This document shows positions 11,266-20,957 of a stretch of DNA of 64,000 bases, piece by piece. The notes below the pieces were generated by a model. It had not been told where the DNA came from. It did not search any database and was given only the letters and a program-made list of their open reading frames with translations. Source of the stretch: Tenodera sinensis (taxonomy: Eukaryota > Arthropoda > Insecta > Mantodea > Mantidae). A program made the translations under genes and the position numbers. The first letter of the stretch is position 1. Each line of letters starts with the position of its first letter. The stretch lies in NCBI GenBank assembly GCA_030765045.1, contig CM060964.1, positions 321,287,513-321,351,512 of the forward strand, given 5' to 3'.

Positions 11266-12464
11266 CGTAAGTGGTAGTAGTACCGTTCATCAAAGTGCAG
11301 GCACCTGAATTTTTCCATATTCTGGAATCTTGAACAAAAACCAGACCATGTAATAACACTTGTAAATATTTCATTTCCGTTGCATGTGGCCTATACGTTG
11401 ATGCTAGAAAGTCCCTTCCTATTAATGTACTCATTGCCGTGTAGGTATATATATTTTATTAGCACGTGAGTACAATCTACTGCCGCAGTTCATAAACGTC
11501 GGCAGACTTTTTTCCAGGGGGGGGGGGGGGCCAAATGTTAGAATTTTGCAATCTGATAATATTAATTCATTATTTTGTTGTCAAAAGTTGTAGTATTTCT
11601 TGCGGATAACCATATAAATTTGCGCTAAATAGAAATTGTTCTTTATATAAAAGTTAAAATAATAGTTTAATAGTCAGCACATTAGGCTCATTCATTTCCG
11701 GGGGGGGGGGCCGCGACCCTCCCTTGCCCCCCCCCCCTTCGCGAAGCCCATGCCGCAGTTGTATCAGGGAAGGGAATGTAAACTGTTCTGCCCATTCCCT
11801 TTGGCGTCCCGAAGAGCGGCAGCAGTTGTGGGGAACTGTACCCATCTGTTGCTCTTCCCTTGATAGCGTCTACTACTTTTATTTGATTACCGTAGTTTGG
11901 GTAATAACATCCTCGGCAACGTCGGTATGGAAACCAGCATCCTCCGACATATCTTAAAAGAATTCTCCTTTTTTCGGCGTTGCTGAGAGATACAAAGCAC
12001 GTTTCGTTTGACTGGAAGAAAATGTTAAACAAACCAGTCCGTGGTTTCCTTTTTAAACCTGTTTATCTGCTTATATTTACTCACATCAGACTCCCAGGGT
12101 CTTGTATACAATTTTACTTTCCGTTCAAGACCCACCATAATGAATCCCCCATCGCAATCAACTGAAAGTAACCAAGCAAGTGGAGTCATCTGCTATTGAG
12201 GAGCTCGAAAAATACCAAACAGTGGCTTAGTGAAATCGAGCAGTGACTTGTTTTTATTTATACCAAATCTTGGACCGCTGCAAAGTTATCAAGGTCGCCG
12301 ATCAGCGGCTCACTAGCAGGTTGAGAACTGCTTATATTTACACGAAACCAAGAACGGCTTGGAAAAGGCCAGTGTTAGCCCTTTCTTGCTTTTATTTATA
12401 CCACTCATTGATACGTTTGAAAAATGTCATGATTTTTTTTTCATTCCAAAGATATTCTCCAAAT
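11266..12464. other. No gene recognised; homopolymer runs
   Basis: Contains runs of G (about 11517-11531 and 11700-11710) and C (about 11728-11740). ORFs across this stretch have no recognisable domain. Segments between 12180 and 12460 share TTTTTATTTATACCA-like strings, suggesting a very decayed tandem repeat. Confidence 0.4.
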
Positions 12465-12625
12465 TGACTGAAAACTAACTAACCCCTAGCGCAACAGCAC
12501 TGACGCGCCAAGCCTTACCGCTCGGCCGCTTCGTCCCCCACCTCTGCCCACTCCAGGCCTCATGAGTGGGGTGCAGTACTGGAGTGTGGGACGTGGTCAC
12601 CTCCCCGAAACCTCCAGGCCGGTTA
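12465..12625 (-). repeat. SINE family B, 3' part (copy 2)
   Basis: The plus strand reads AACCCCTAGCGCAACAGCAC, then CATGAGTGGGGTGCAGTACT and GTGGGACGTGGTCACC. These match in order the 17795-18110 copy, whose tRNA head lies at its right end. The tRNA head is absent here. Confidence 0.7.
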
Positions 12626-13309
12626 TTGAAATGTTTTAATCATATTAAAACTTTTTAATTTTATTTATTTATAAAAATTAGTCAGAGTAATAGTATTATT
12701 CCCTGGTTTAAACACGTCATGATCAATAAACCAGATTCACTTGTATTTTTAAGAATGAGATTTGGAATTGCACATATGCTCGATTTGCTATATAAAATTT
12801 CCAAAGAGAACTCTCCTGGCGGCAGTTATGGGAACTTCGATTATGATCTCTTTGGATTTGCTAACCACAATTCTCAAAATCTTAAATTATTCCATTCACT
12901 CTACAAAATAAATTCATAATTAGTTTTGTTATTAAATATGACCCAGATAAGTCTACAGAATTCATTTCTGGGTATTTGTTCTAACAGGTGCTTCAAAATT
13001 AAAATTAGACACTAATGGAACCTTTGGCTTCAAGCCAACTTTAAACAAATACCATCAACAGTCATTTATTAAGCGTTGTTCATTTAATTGGTACATTGTT
13101 GTTCTTAAGAACTGAGAAAAAGCATTTTTCAAAACCAATCATCATGAATCGTGGTAAAAAATTCTCAGATATGTCGGCCAATTTCTAGGAACTTTAGAGA
13201 GAATAACATATTCTATTACAGAGGAGTTAATATGTTGTAAATACAACATAGACTTAGTCAAAAGCTGAAGTTTGTGAACTTGTTTTCTGCTGCAGGAAAA
13301 TAACGAAGT
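12626..13309. other. No feature recognised
   Basis: AT-rich. A 66-codon ORF at 12719-12919 has no recognisable domain. A possible 3' splice site (TTTTCTGCTGCAG ending 13295) precedes the exon cluster, but no convincing donor follows it. Confidence 0.35.
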
Positions 13310-13433
13310 TACAGCGCGTATTTTGAGCAGTTAAAATCAATTCTTCGTGTTATTCTGTCTAAAGCATTCCTAGCAAGAAAGGCAAGAAACGCACTGAATG
13401 ATTCAATCCTTTTGAAATAATTTTGATTTTCAG
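13310..13433 (+). repeat. Duplicated intron 3' arm, copy 1
   Basis: Runs from GTATTTTGAGCAGTTAAAAT to the acceptor TTTTGATTTTCAG at 13433. It aligns closely with 13606-13729, including AAAGCATT, AAGAAAGGCAAGAAA and CCTTTTGAAATAATTTTGAT. The spacing of the two acceptors is 296 bp. Confidence 0.8.
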
Positions 13434-13531
13434 ATGAAAACCCGCAAAAGCAGGCCAAAGAGCCAATTGCTGGAGGAGCAAGTAAAACCAGCAAACAGCA
13501 TCACAGACCTGATTCTCCAATGCCAACGTCC
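13434..13531 (+). CDS. Exon 1 (visible) of an unrecognised multi-exon gene
   Basis: Bounded by a strong acceptor (AATTTTGATTTTCAG) and a consensus donor (GTAAGT at 13532). The frame compatible with the next exon starts with two bases completing a codon and reads ENPQKQAKEPIAGGASK, then TSKQHHRPDSPMPTS, ending on a codon boundary. It is polar and proline/lysine-rich with no recognised domain. Another frame starting with ATG is also open here but hits a stop after joining to the next exon. Upstream exons were not identified. Confidence 0.5.
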
Positions 13532-13605
13532 GTAAGTACTCGCGGCCTTTTAGGAGAACCATTGTAGTTACCGAGGTCAAAAAGAATATTTTTTGAAGTC
13601 TTCAT

Positions 13606-13729
13606 ACTTTTCCGCATTTTGAGAAGTTAAAATCAAACCTTCGTGCTATTTTGTGTAAAGCATTTTTAAAAAGAAAGGCAAGAAAAGTGCTGAATTATTA
13701 AATCCTTTTGAAATAATTTTGATTTTCAG
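13606..13729 (+). repeat. Duplicated intron 3' arm, copy 2
   Basis: Near-identical partner of 13310-13433, ending in the same TTTTGATTTTCAG acceptor. The two arms resemble each other much more than the exons that follow them, which share no obvious similarity. Confidence 0.8.
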
Positions 13730-13853
13730 TCGAGAGGATGGACGATCAAAAGAAAGAGGAAAATTCCTCTGGTAATGCCAACTTTGCAGGAACAGGCAGC
13801 AGAAGATATTCCAGAGAGTGTCATCCACGAAGATAACATTGCAGGCGTGAGCT
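13730..13853 (+). CDS. Exon 2 of the unrecognised multi-exon gene
   Basis: Acceptor TTTTGATTTTCAG at 13717-13729 and donor GTAAGTAG at 13854. In phase 0 after the first exon it reads SRGWTIKRKRKIPLVMPTLQ, then EQAAEDIPESVIHEDNIAGV, leaving one base. The first half is basic (IKRKRK could act as a nuclear signal, inference only) and the second half is acidic. The other two frames contain stops. Confidence 0.5.
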
Positions 13854-13993
13854 GTAAGTAGACGATGCCTTTCTGATATATTTCATTTTATAGCTATTGA
13901 AATTACATTTGAATAACACATTGCACCTACAACGCCCTGTTCTGTCTCTTAGTTTTTTACATTTTCCCTCAACTAATATATTTCTATACGTAG

Positions 13994-14076
13994 GTACAAT
14001 GTTCGCTAATGGAGGAATTGAATGGACCCAGTCCACATCGCTTCACATTTCCCCTCCTTGCAAGCTTGCGTGGTAG
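13994..14076 (+). CDS. Terminal exon of the unrecognised multi-exon gene
   Basis: Acceptor CTATACGTAG ends at 13993. The two leading bases complete a Cys codon with the base left by exon 2, then the frame continues TMFANGGIEWTQSTSLHISP and PCKLAW to TAG at 14074-14076. Together the three exons give about 101 codons with no internal stop at either junction. There is no similarity I recognise, and the downstream sequence belongs to the family E repeat. The set could be a small host gene or a gene carried inside that repeat. Confidence 0.42.
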
Positions 14077-14160
14077 CATTTCCCACCGCACCTCACTCAA
14101 GTAACACGTGACCGCCCCCTGGAATGACGTATTGCCCCCACTATCTTTGTGCGGGAGAAT

Positions 14161-14345
14161 ACGAAGTATGTAATACATAGAAATGCAACGTATTACATTC
14201 ACACCTTTTTCTCCACTCGCTTTCTTTAACGTAGTACACAGAAATGCAACGCATTATATTCACGTGGTTTTCTCCACTTACTTTCCTTATACCTAATACA
14301 TTCACATGAATCTCTTTACTCCCTATTCTGCAAACAATTTATACA
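14161..14345 (+). repeat. Family E dispersed repeat, short block
   Basis: Two degenerate units with AGAAATGCAACGTATTACAT, TCACACCTTTTTCTCCACTC and ATACATTCACATGAATCTC. The same text dominates 25.5-27.8 kb and 29.7-30.1 kb. Confidence 0.6.
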
Positions 14346-14417
14346 ATACTCTGTACCTACAAGTCCGCCACGCATGGCATGGGCGGGGGGGCAGAGATGG
14401 GTGAGATGTCAGGAGTT

Positions 14418-17220
14418 GTGATTAGGTGTTGTGGAGAGGGAGGCAGCTAAAGGAACCTGGAGGGAGGGCTGGTACCCTGTGATTAGGAGCTGTGGAGAGG
14501 AGGGCAGCTGAAGGAACCTGGAGGGAGGGCTGGTACGCTGTGATTAGGAGTTGTGGAGAGGAGGGCAGCTGAAGGAACCTGGAGGGAGGGCAGGTACGCT
14601 GTGATTAGGAGTTGTGGAGAGGAGGGCAGCTGAAGGAACCTGGAGGGAGGGCTGGTACCCTGCGATTAGGAGTTGTGGAGAGGGAGGCAGCTGAGGGAAC
14701 CTGGAGGGAGGGCTGGTACCCTGTGATTAGGAGTTGTGGAGAGGAGGGCAGCTGAAGGAACCTGGAGGGAGGGCTGGTACCCTGCGATTAGGAGTTGTGG
14801 AGAGGAGGGCAGCTGAAGGAACCTGGAGGGAGGGCTGGTACCCTGCGATTAGGAGTTGTGGAGAGGAGGGCAACTGAAGGAACCTGGAGGGAGGGCTGGT
14901 ACCCTGTGATTAGGAGCTGGGAGAGGAGGGCAGCTAAAGGAACCTGTAGGGAGGGCTGGTACCCTGTGATTAGGAGTTGTGGAGAGGAGGGCACCTGAAG
15001 GAACCTGGAGGGAGGGCTGGTACCCTGTGATTAGGAGCTGGGGAGAGGAGGGCAGCTAAAGCAACCTGGAGGGAGGGCTGGTACCCTGTGATTAGGCGCT
15101 GTGGAAAGGGAGGCAGCTGAAGGAACCTGGAAGGAGGGGTGGCACCCTGCGATTAGGGGCTGGGGAGAGGGAGGCAGCTGAAGGAACCTGGAGAGAAGGG
15201 TGATACCCTGTGATTTGGAGCTGGGGAGAGGGAGGCAGCTGAAGAAACCTGGACAGAGGGGTGGTACCCTGTGATTAGGAGCTGGGGAGAGGAGGGCAGC
15301 TGAAGGAACTTGGAGGAAGGGGTGGTACCCTGTGATTAGGAGCTGGGGAGAGGAGGGCAGCTGAAGGAACTTGGAGGGAGGAGATGTACCCTGTGATTAG
15401 GAGCTGGGGATAGGGAGGCAGCTGAAGGAACCTTGAGGGAGGGTTGGTACTCTGTGGTTAGGAGTTGTGGAGAGGGAGGCAGCTGAAGGAACTTGGAGGG
15501 AGGGGTAGTAACCTGTGATTGGGAGCTGGGGAGAGGAGGGCAGCTAAAGGAACCTGGAGGGAGGGGTGGTACCCTGTGTTTAGGAGCTGGGGAAAGGAGG
15601 GCAGCTGAAGGAACTTGGAGGGAGGAGATGTACCCTGCGATTAGGAGCTGGGATAGGGAGGCAGCTGAAGGAACCTTGAGGGAGGGTTGGAACGCTGTGG
15701 TTAGGAGTTGTGGAGAGGGAGGCAGCTGAAGGAACTTGGAGGGAGGTGTAGTAACCTGTGATTGGGAGCTGGGGAGAGGAGGGCAGCTAAAGGAACCTGG
15801 AGGGAGGGGTGGTACCCTGTGTTTAGGAGCTGGGGAAAGGAGGGCAATTAAGGAACCTGGAGGGAGGGGTGGCACCCTGCGATTAGGAGCTGGGGAGAGG
15901 GAGGCACCTGAAGGAACCTTGAGGGAGGCCTGGTACGCTGTGATTAGGAGGTGGGGAGAGGGAGGTAGCTGAAGGAACCTGGAGGGAGGTGTGGTACCCT
16001 GTGATTAGGAGCTGTGGAGATGGAGGCAGCTGAAGGATCCTGGAGGGAGGGCTGGTACACTGTGATTAGGAGCTGGGGAGAGGGAGGCAGCTGAAGGAAA
16101 CTGGACAGAGGGGTGGTGCCCTGTGATCAAGAGCTGGTGAGAGGAGGGCAGCTGAATAAACTTGGAGCGAGGGGTTGTACCCTGTGATTAGGAGCTGGGT
16201 AGAGGGAGGCAGCTGAAGGAACCTGGAGGGAGGGGTGGTACGCTATGATTAGAAGCTTTGCAGAGGGTGGCAGCTGAAGGAACCTGGAGGGAGGTGTGGT
16301 ACCCTGTGATTAGGAGCTGTGGAGAGGGAGGTAGCTGAAGGAACCTGGAGGGAGGGCTGATACCCTGTGATTAGGAGCTAGGGAGAGGGAGGCAGCTGAA
16401 GGAACCTGGAGGGAGGCCTGGTACGCTGTGATTAGGAGGTGGGGAGAGGGAGGTAGCTGAAGGAACCTGGAGGGAGGGCTGGTACCCTGGGATTAGGAGC
16501 GGGGGAGAGGAGAGTAGCTGAAGGAACCTGGAGGGAGGTGTGGTACCCTGTTATTAGGAGCTGTGGAGAGGGAGGCAGCTGAAGGAACCTGGAGGGAGGG
16601 CTGGTACGCTGTGATTAGGAGCTGTGGAGAGGGAGGCAGCTAAAGGAACCTGGAGGGAGTGGTGGTACCCTGTGATTAGGAGCTGTGGAGAGGAAGGCAG
16701 CTGAAGGAATGTGGAGGGCTGGTATCCTGTGTTTAGGAGCTGTGGAGAGGGGGCAGCTGAAGGAACCTGGAGGGAGGGGTGGTATCCTGTGATTAGGAGC
16801 TGTGGAGAGGGAGGCAGCTGAAGGAACCTTTTGGGAGGGATGATACCCTGTGATTAGGAGCTAGGGAGAGGGAGGCAGCTGAGGGAACCTGGAGGGAGGG
16901 GTGGTATCCTGTGATTAGGAGCTGTGGAGAGGGAGACAGCTGAAGGAACCTGGAGGGAGGTGTGGTATCCTGTGATTAGGAGCTGTGGAGAGGGAGGCAG
17001 CTGAAGGAACCTGGAGGGAGGGGTGGTATCCTTTGATTAGTAGCTATGTAGAGGGAGGCAGCTGAGGGAACCTGGAGGGAGGGCTGGTATGCTGTGATTA
17101 GGAGCTGGGGAGAGGGAGGCAGCTGAAGGAACCTGGACAGAGGGGTGGTACGTTGTAATTAAGAGCTGGGCGAGGAGGGCAGCTGAAGGAACCTGGCCAG
17201 AAGGATTGTACGCTGTGATA
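14418..17220. repeat. 61-bp minisatellite, about 46 copies
   Basis: Head-to-tail units with the core GGCAGCTGAAGGAACCTGGA, GGGAGGGCTGGTACCCTGTG and ATTAGGAGCTGTGGAGAGG. GATTAGGA recurs every 61 bp (for example 14481 and 14542), with occasional 60- and 62-bp units. Variants are shared between nearby units, and a higher-order block of about four units recurs around 15493-15600 and 15736-15840. The unit is not a multiple of three, so ORFs across it are artefacts. Confidence 0.97.
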
Positions 17221-17794
17221 CACTGGTTACCAGGGACCACCCAATTCCTCGATTGCCCAATTTTCTCCAAAACTATTGCATCTAGGAAGCTCAAATTTTC
17301 TGAGCTTCTAAACCATCATATGTGTTTTAAAATTAGTTCAGCAGTTTTGTTATATTTTACATACAATTTAGAAACTATAACGTTTATTATTACAAGAAAT
17401 GGACTAATCTTTTATAATTATGTAAAAACAACAATTTTCCCTATGAAATAAGAATTTTGAAAAACTAATCCCCTCATTTTGTCAGAAATACTGCTTTGTG
17501 TGTTCTTCAAATAACTGCAGCTAAACAAACATCAGGGTGCCAAAACTAGTTTTTTTCTGTGTATTAATTTACATGGATGTCACATGGCTTAGTTTGGACC
17601 TACAAACTTGATTTTCACATATATTCTACCCAAGTGCTTTACAATGTGTAATATGATTATCGCTGTAATGGTTTAGGTGATGTTCACATTACAATGCTGA
17701 TATATTTTTCATATGTAGATCAGTATGTTTAACCGTGATGTGCCCTTGAGGATATGTTTTTAAACCCCGCTGAAAACACAATTTCTGTACATTG
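17221..17794. other. No feature recognised
   Basis: AT-rich flank of the minisatellite. No exon or element identified. Confidence 0.45.
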
Positions 17795-18110
17795 ACTTAA
17801 CCCCTAGCGCAACAGCTTTTCATGGACCAAGGTATTCCGCGCGGCTGCTGCAGCCCTCTCTTCTGCCCACTAAAGGCGTCATGAGTGGGGTGCAGAACTG
17901 GAGGGTGAGACGTGGTCAGCGCCCCCCCAGCCCTCTCGGCTGGTTATGCTCCTTTATTGAGTAGCTCCTCAATTGGCCCTTCCAGGACCTAACTAGGCTG
18001 AGTGCACTCCGTGCTAGACCTCCTAGCGGGAGAAAAGTTCCCACGCCGGTACCCAGGATCGAACTCCGCGCCAGAGGCAGATGCGCTACCGTTGCGCTAC
18101 GGAGACGTGA
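17795..18110 (-). repeat. tRNA-derived SINE, family B (copy 3, most complete)
   Basis: On the minus strand it starts with a tRNA-like head (CTCCGTAGCGCAACGGTAGC, then GCGCGGAGTTCGATCCTGGG). The body contains GGAGGTCTAGCACGGAGTGC, GCTGACCACGTCTCACCC and CCCCACTCATGACGCC, and the end is TTGCGCTAGGGGTTAAG. All other family B pieces in the window align to parts of this copy. Confidence 0.85.
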
Positions 18111-18324
18111 TTTGCTAATGGCAAAAATGCGCAGTGAACCATAAGTAGTTAATTTTAATCCCATTTAAACTATGAAATAGGGTGTCACATAGGGTTGCCA
18201 GGTTTTGTTTAGAAAAAAAAAAAAGATTTTTATTGCCGACACAACTAAACGCCAAAATAGAATTTTTGAGACTAATTTTGGTCAAGATCACTTTTATTGT
18301 TGGTATATATCTTCATATTTTGCT

Positions 18325-18355
<31 letters not shown>

Positions 18356-18570
18356 CATAACATTAGCAATTTCCCAAAAAAAGTTTGCATGAATATGGAA
18401 TATTCACAACTACCTGTAATTCAGATTCACTGTTTCTCACATCGGTGAAAATGCATTCATTTTGCAAATTAAATGACTAAAATGAAAATCTAAATATAAA
18501 ATTAACCCAGTTTGATAAAATAATGTATTAGTACCCACTACAACACCTCTGTTCTAAGCAAATACTTATT
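18111..18570. other. No gene; poly(T) run
   Basis: A run of about 29 T at 18327-18355 and AT-rich flanks. No other structure was recognised. Confidence 0.45.
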
Positions 18571-18907
18571 GTTTATTTATGCCAACAAACTTACTGTTGG
18601 TGTTTTTAAACACACAAGCCGTGTGTGGGCAAAGTTTAAGAGGTAGAACTGGAACTTAAAAATTCAATGCCACAACTGGGATTTGAACCACAGACCTTCC
18701 GCTTGCCGGGCGGACGCTCTAACCACTGAGCTATTGTGACAAACTGCCAGAATGGCATTAAATTCTCAAGCCAGTTCGTATTTCTCCTGGTAAACCACAA
18801 AGGCAATCTCACATCAGAAACAATTACCCCAATGGTGACTTACTATTGTAAGTACTTTATATCCCAGGATTAAATAACCTTCACATGGTAATTATTATTT
18901 ATTTATA
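18571..18907 (-). repeat. tRNA-derived SINE, family A (copy 3)
   Basis: The minus strand carries TAGCTCAGTGGTTAGAGCGT (A box) and GGTCTGTGGTTCAAATCCCA (B box). The left end on plus is TTATTTATGCCAACAAACTT with hairpin-prone AACACACAAGCCGTGTGTGG. The right end is ATGGTAATTATTATTTATT. The promoter lies in the middle of the repeat rather than at an end, unlike a standard SINE. Confidence 0.85.
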
Positions 18908-18929
18908 TATAATAAATATATAATATACA

Positions 18930-20106
18930 TTCCAGACACTCTGAAGCTTAATACAGAAATCTCAGAGGGAAAACATGTATCATACTGAATCCATTAATAT
19001 ACATTCTGAGGAAAATTTTAAGCTTAGCACAGAGAATACAGAGGAAGGAGATCTGTGCTATACTGAATTCATTAATACACATTCTGAAGACATTCTTAAG
19101 CTTAAGACAGGGAAATCAGAAGAAGGAGATCTGCATGATTCTGAATCCATTAATAGATATTCTGAGGACATTCCTAAGCGTAAGACAGGAATCTTAGGAA
19201 GAATATATGTATCATACTGAATACATAAACTTACATTCTCTGATACTCAGTCCATTAATATAACTTCTGAAGACATTCTTAAGCTTAGGTCAAAGAAATC
19301 AGAGGAAGATAATCTGTATATTATTGAATTCATTGATATACAATCGGAAGAGATCGATAAGCTTAAGACAGAGGAATCACAGGGAAAATATCTTTACACT
19401 ACTGAATCTATTAAAATACCTGATGAAGACAGTCTTCAGCTTAAGACAGAGGAATCAAACAAAGCGGATTTCTGTAATACTGTTTCCATTAGTATTGCAT
19501 TCTAAGGACAATCTTAAGCTGAAGACAGAGGAATCGGTGGTATAATATCTGCATGATACTGAATCCGTTAATATACATTGCGAAGACATTTTTTAGCTTA
19601 AGATAGAGGATTCGGATGAAGAATATCTATATGATACTGAATCCAATGCTATAAAGTCTGAAGCAACTGTTAAGCTTAAGGAAGAGGAATTAGAAGAACA
19701 TCTGTATAACAGTGATTCCATTAATATACTTTCTGAAGACATTAATCAGCTTAAAACAAAGAAATCAGAGGAACAACATGTATGATAGTGAATCCACTAA
19801 TATACATTCTGAAGCTTAGTAAACAGAAATCAGAGGAATCAGATCCATGTGAAAGTGAATCTGTTAATGTACATTCTGAAGACTTTGCTAAGCATAGTAC
19901 AGAGAAATCAGAGGAATGAGATGTGTATAATAGTGAATTCATTAATATGTATTGTCAAGACATTTTTAAGCATAAAGAAATCAGACCAAGAAGATCCTAA
20001 TGATAATGAATCCACTAATATACATTCTGAAGCATAGCAAAGAGAAATCAGAGGAATGAAGTGAATCCATTACAATACATTTTGAGGACATTGCTAAGCT
20101 TAGTAC
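18930..20106 (+). pseudogene. Decayed 26-residue-repeat protein gene (78-bp tandem units)
   Basis: About 15 units with a 78-bp period (for example 19001, 19079, 19157, then 19262, 19340, 19418). The best-preserved frame (18975-19217) reads repeats of the type TEFINTHSEDILKLKTGKSE followed by EGDL. Because 78 is a multiple of three and the amino acid pattern is kept while bases vary, I infer a once-coding repeat. Stops and shifts break it from 19217 onward. The array is interrupted at 20106 by the LTR element and resumes at 25325 with one more unit plus a C-terminal tail. The protein is unknown: acidic/lysine-rich, probably non-globular. Confidence 0.6.
20103..20106. repeat. Target site duplication, left (GTAC)
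   Basis: GTAC directly before the 5' LTR, repeated at 25321-25324 after the 3' LTR. Four bases is usual for Gypsy-type integrases. Confidence 0.8.
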
Positions 20107-20671
20107 TGAGACAGAATATTGACTAATAGAAAATTGTTCATGTAAATATTTTTGTAAGAGTGTGTAAATTTTTAATTCTTTTAATTTGGGTGTATCAGGG
20201 ACTTATTTCTTTTGATAATACTCAAAATAGACAATGTCTTCTCAACTGTTTGAATTTAACCAATGAGAACTGTTGCGCGGATGAATACACAAGAATGGCG
20301 GTGTTGCGTCATAGAGACGCTCAGAAACTACTTTCATTAGCGTCTGTGACTTCAAAGTGTAAGGACGTATAAGTGTTGATGGCGTGTGAATATGTGAATT
20401 ACATCCAAACTTCTAGCCAGCATGGACGCTATCCAATTTTAAGAGTTGTTAACTAATTGCTTTGTGAAAAGAAGTGTAGATGAACGAATAAATGTGTTTA
20501 TAATAAAAGTACGTTGGTTTATGCATTCCATTCTACGACCACATCCCCTGCAGAAAAGAGTGGCGTCTGCTCTAACAAACTTTCCACCTTTTAGCAAAAA
20601 CAGTGCTCCATTTGCTGCTATATTCACGCTAATAAGTGTTAACCATCACTTCATAATAAATCCCCGCCACA
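20107..20671 (+). repeat. 5' LTR (565 bp)
   Basis: Starts TGAGACAG and ends CCGCCACA, i.e. TG...CA. It contains AATAAA at 20487-20492, followed by another TAATAAAAG, which is suitable as the R-region polyadenylation signal. It is identical to the 3' LTR over roughly the first 525 bp and differs only in a cluster near 20635-20655. The 60-70-codon ORFs in it are repeated in the 3' LTR and are not genes. Confidence 0.92.
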
Positions 20672-20673
20672 AA

Positions 20674-20690
20674 TGGCTTGCCCAACGTGG
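20674..20690 (+). promoter_or_regulatory. Primer-binding site
   Basis: TGGCTTGCCCAACGTGG begins two bases after the LTR, with TGG pairing to a tRNA CCA end. It resembles the TGGCGCCCAACGTGGGGC-type sites of insect Gypsy elements. The exact tRNA was not determined. Confidence 0.7.
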
Positions 20691-20957
20691 AGCGCGAATT
20701 TAGAGTGGAATGCAAAGTTGAGGGTGCGAAGTGCTAACAACAAAAGGACGCTATCTCATCGTGCAGGAGAAAGACGCCATTAGACCATCGTCTGATATCA
20801 ACAAAACATCGATACACGGAGAATCAACGTGGGAAAAACACCGGAGATCATCTGGCGAAACCAACTACCCAGGAGACGCAAATAACCGGACGAAGAATCA
20901 GCAGAAAAGAAAGTAGGATCAAAATTTTTTGTGTCTTTATTTTATTTCCATTAGTTA

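Noticed and set aside
10320..11434. Poly-Val, poly-Thr/Pro and Gly-rich ORFs suggesting cuticle or silk protein
   Set aside because: The 272-bp higher-order unit shifts frame, no signal peptide or unique ends are visible, and all frames are equally open.
12719..12919. 66-codon ORF suspected to be an exon
   Set aside because: No good splice sites, no domain and no second copy for comparison.
14788..15972. ORFs and CRISPR-like spacing in the 61-bp array
   Set aside because: Units are contiguous without unique spacers, the genome is eukaryotic, and 61 bp is not a coding period.
18650..18730. tRNA gene candidates at SINE heads (also 10090-10168, 18060-18105, 52843-52905)
   Set aside because: A and B boxes are present, but the cloverleaf pairing is poor and each is embedded in a repeated SINE body.
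20160..20703. 60-85-codon ORFs repeated at 24813-25305
   Set aside because: They lie in the two LTRs and duplicate only because the LTRs are duplicates.
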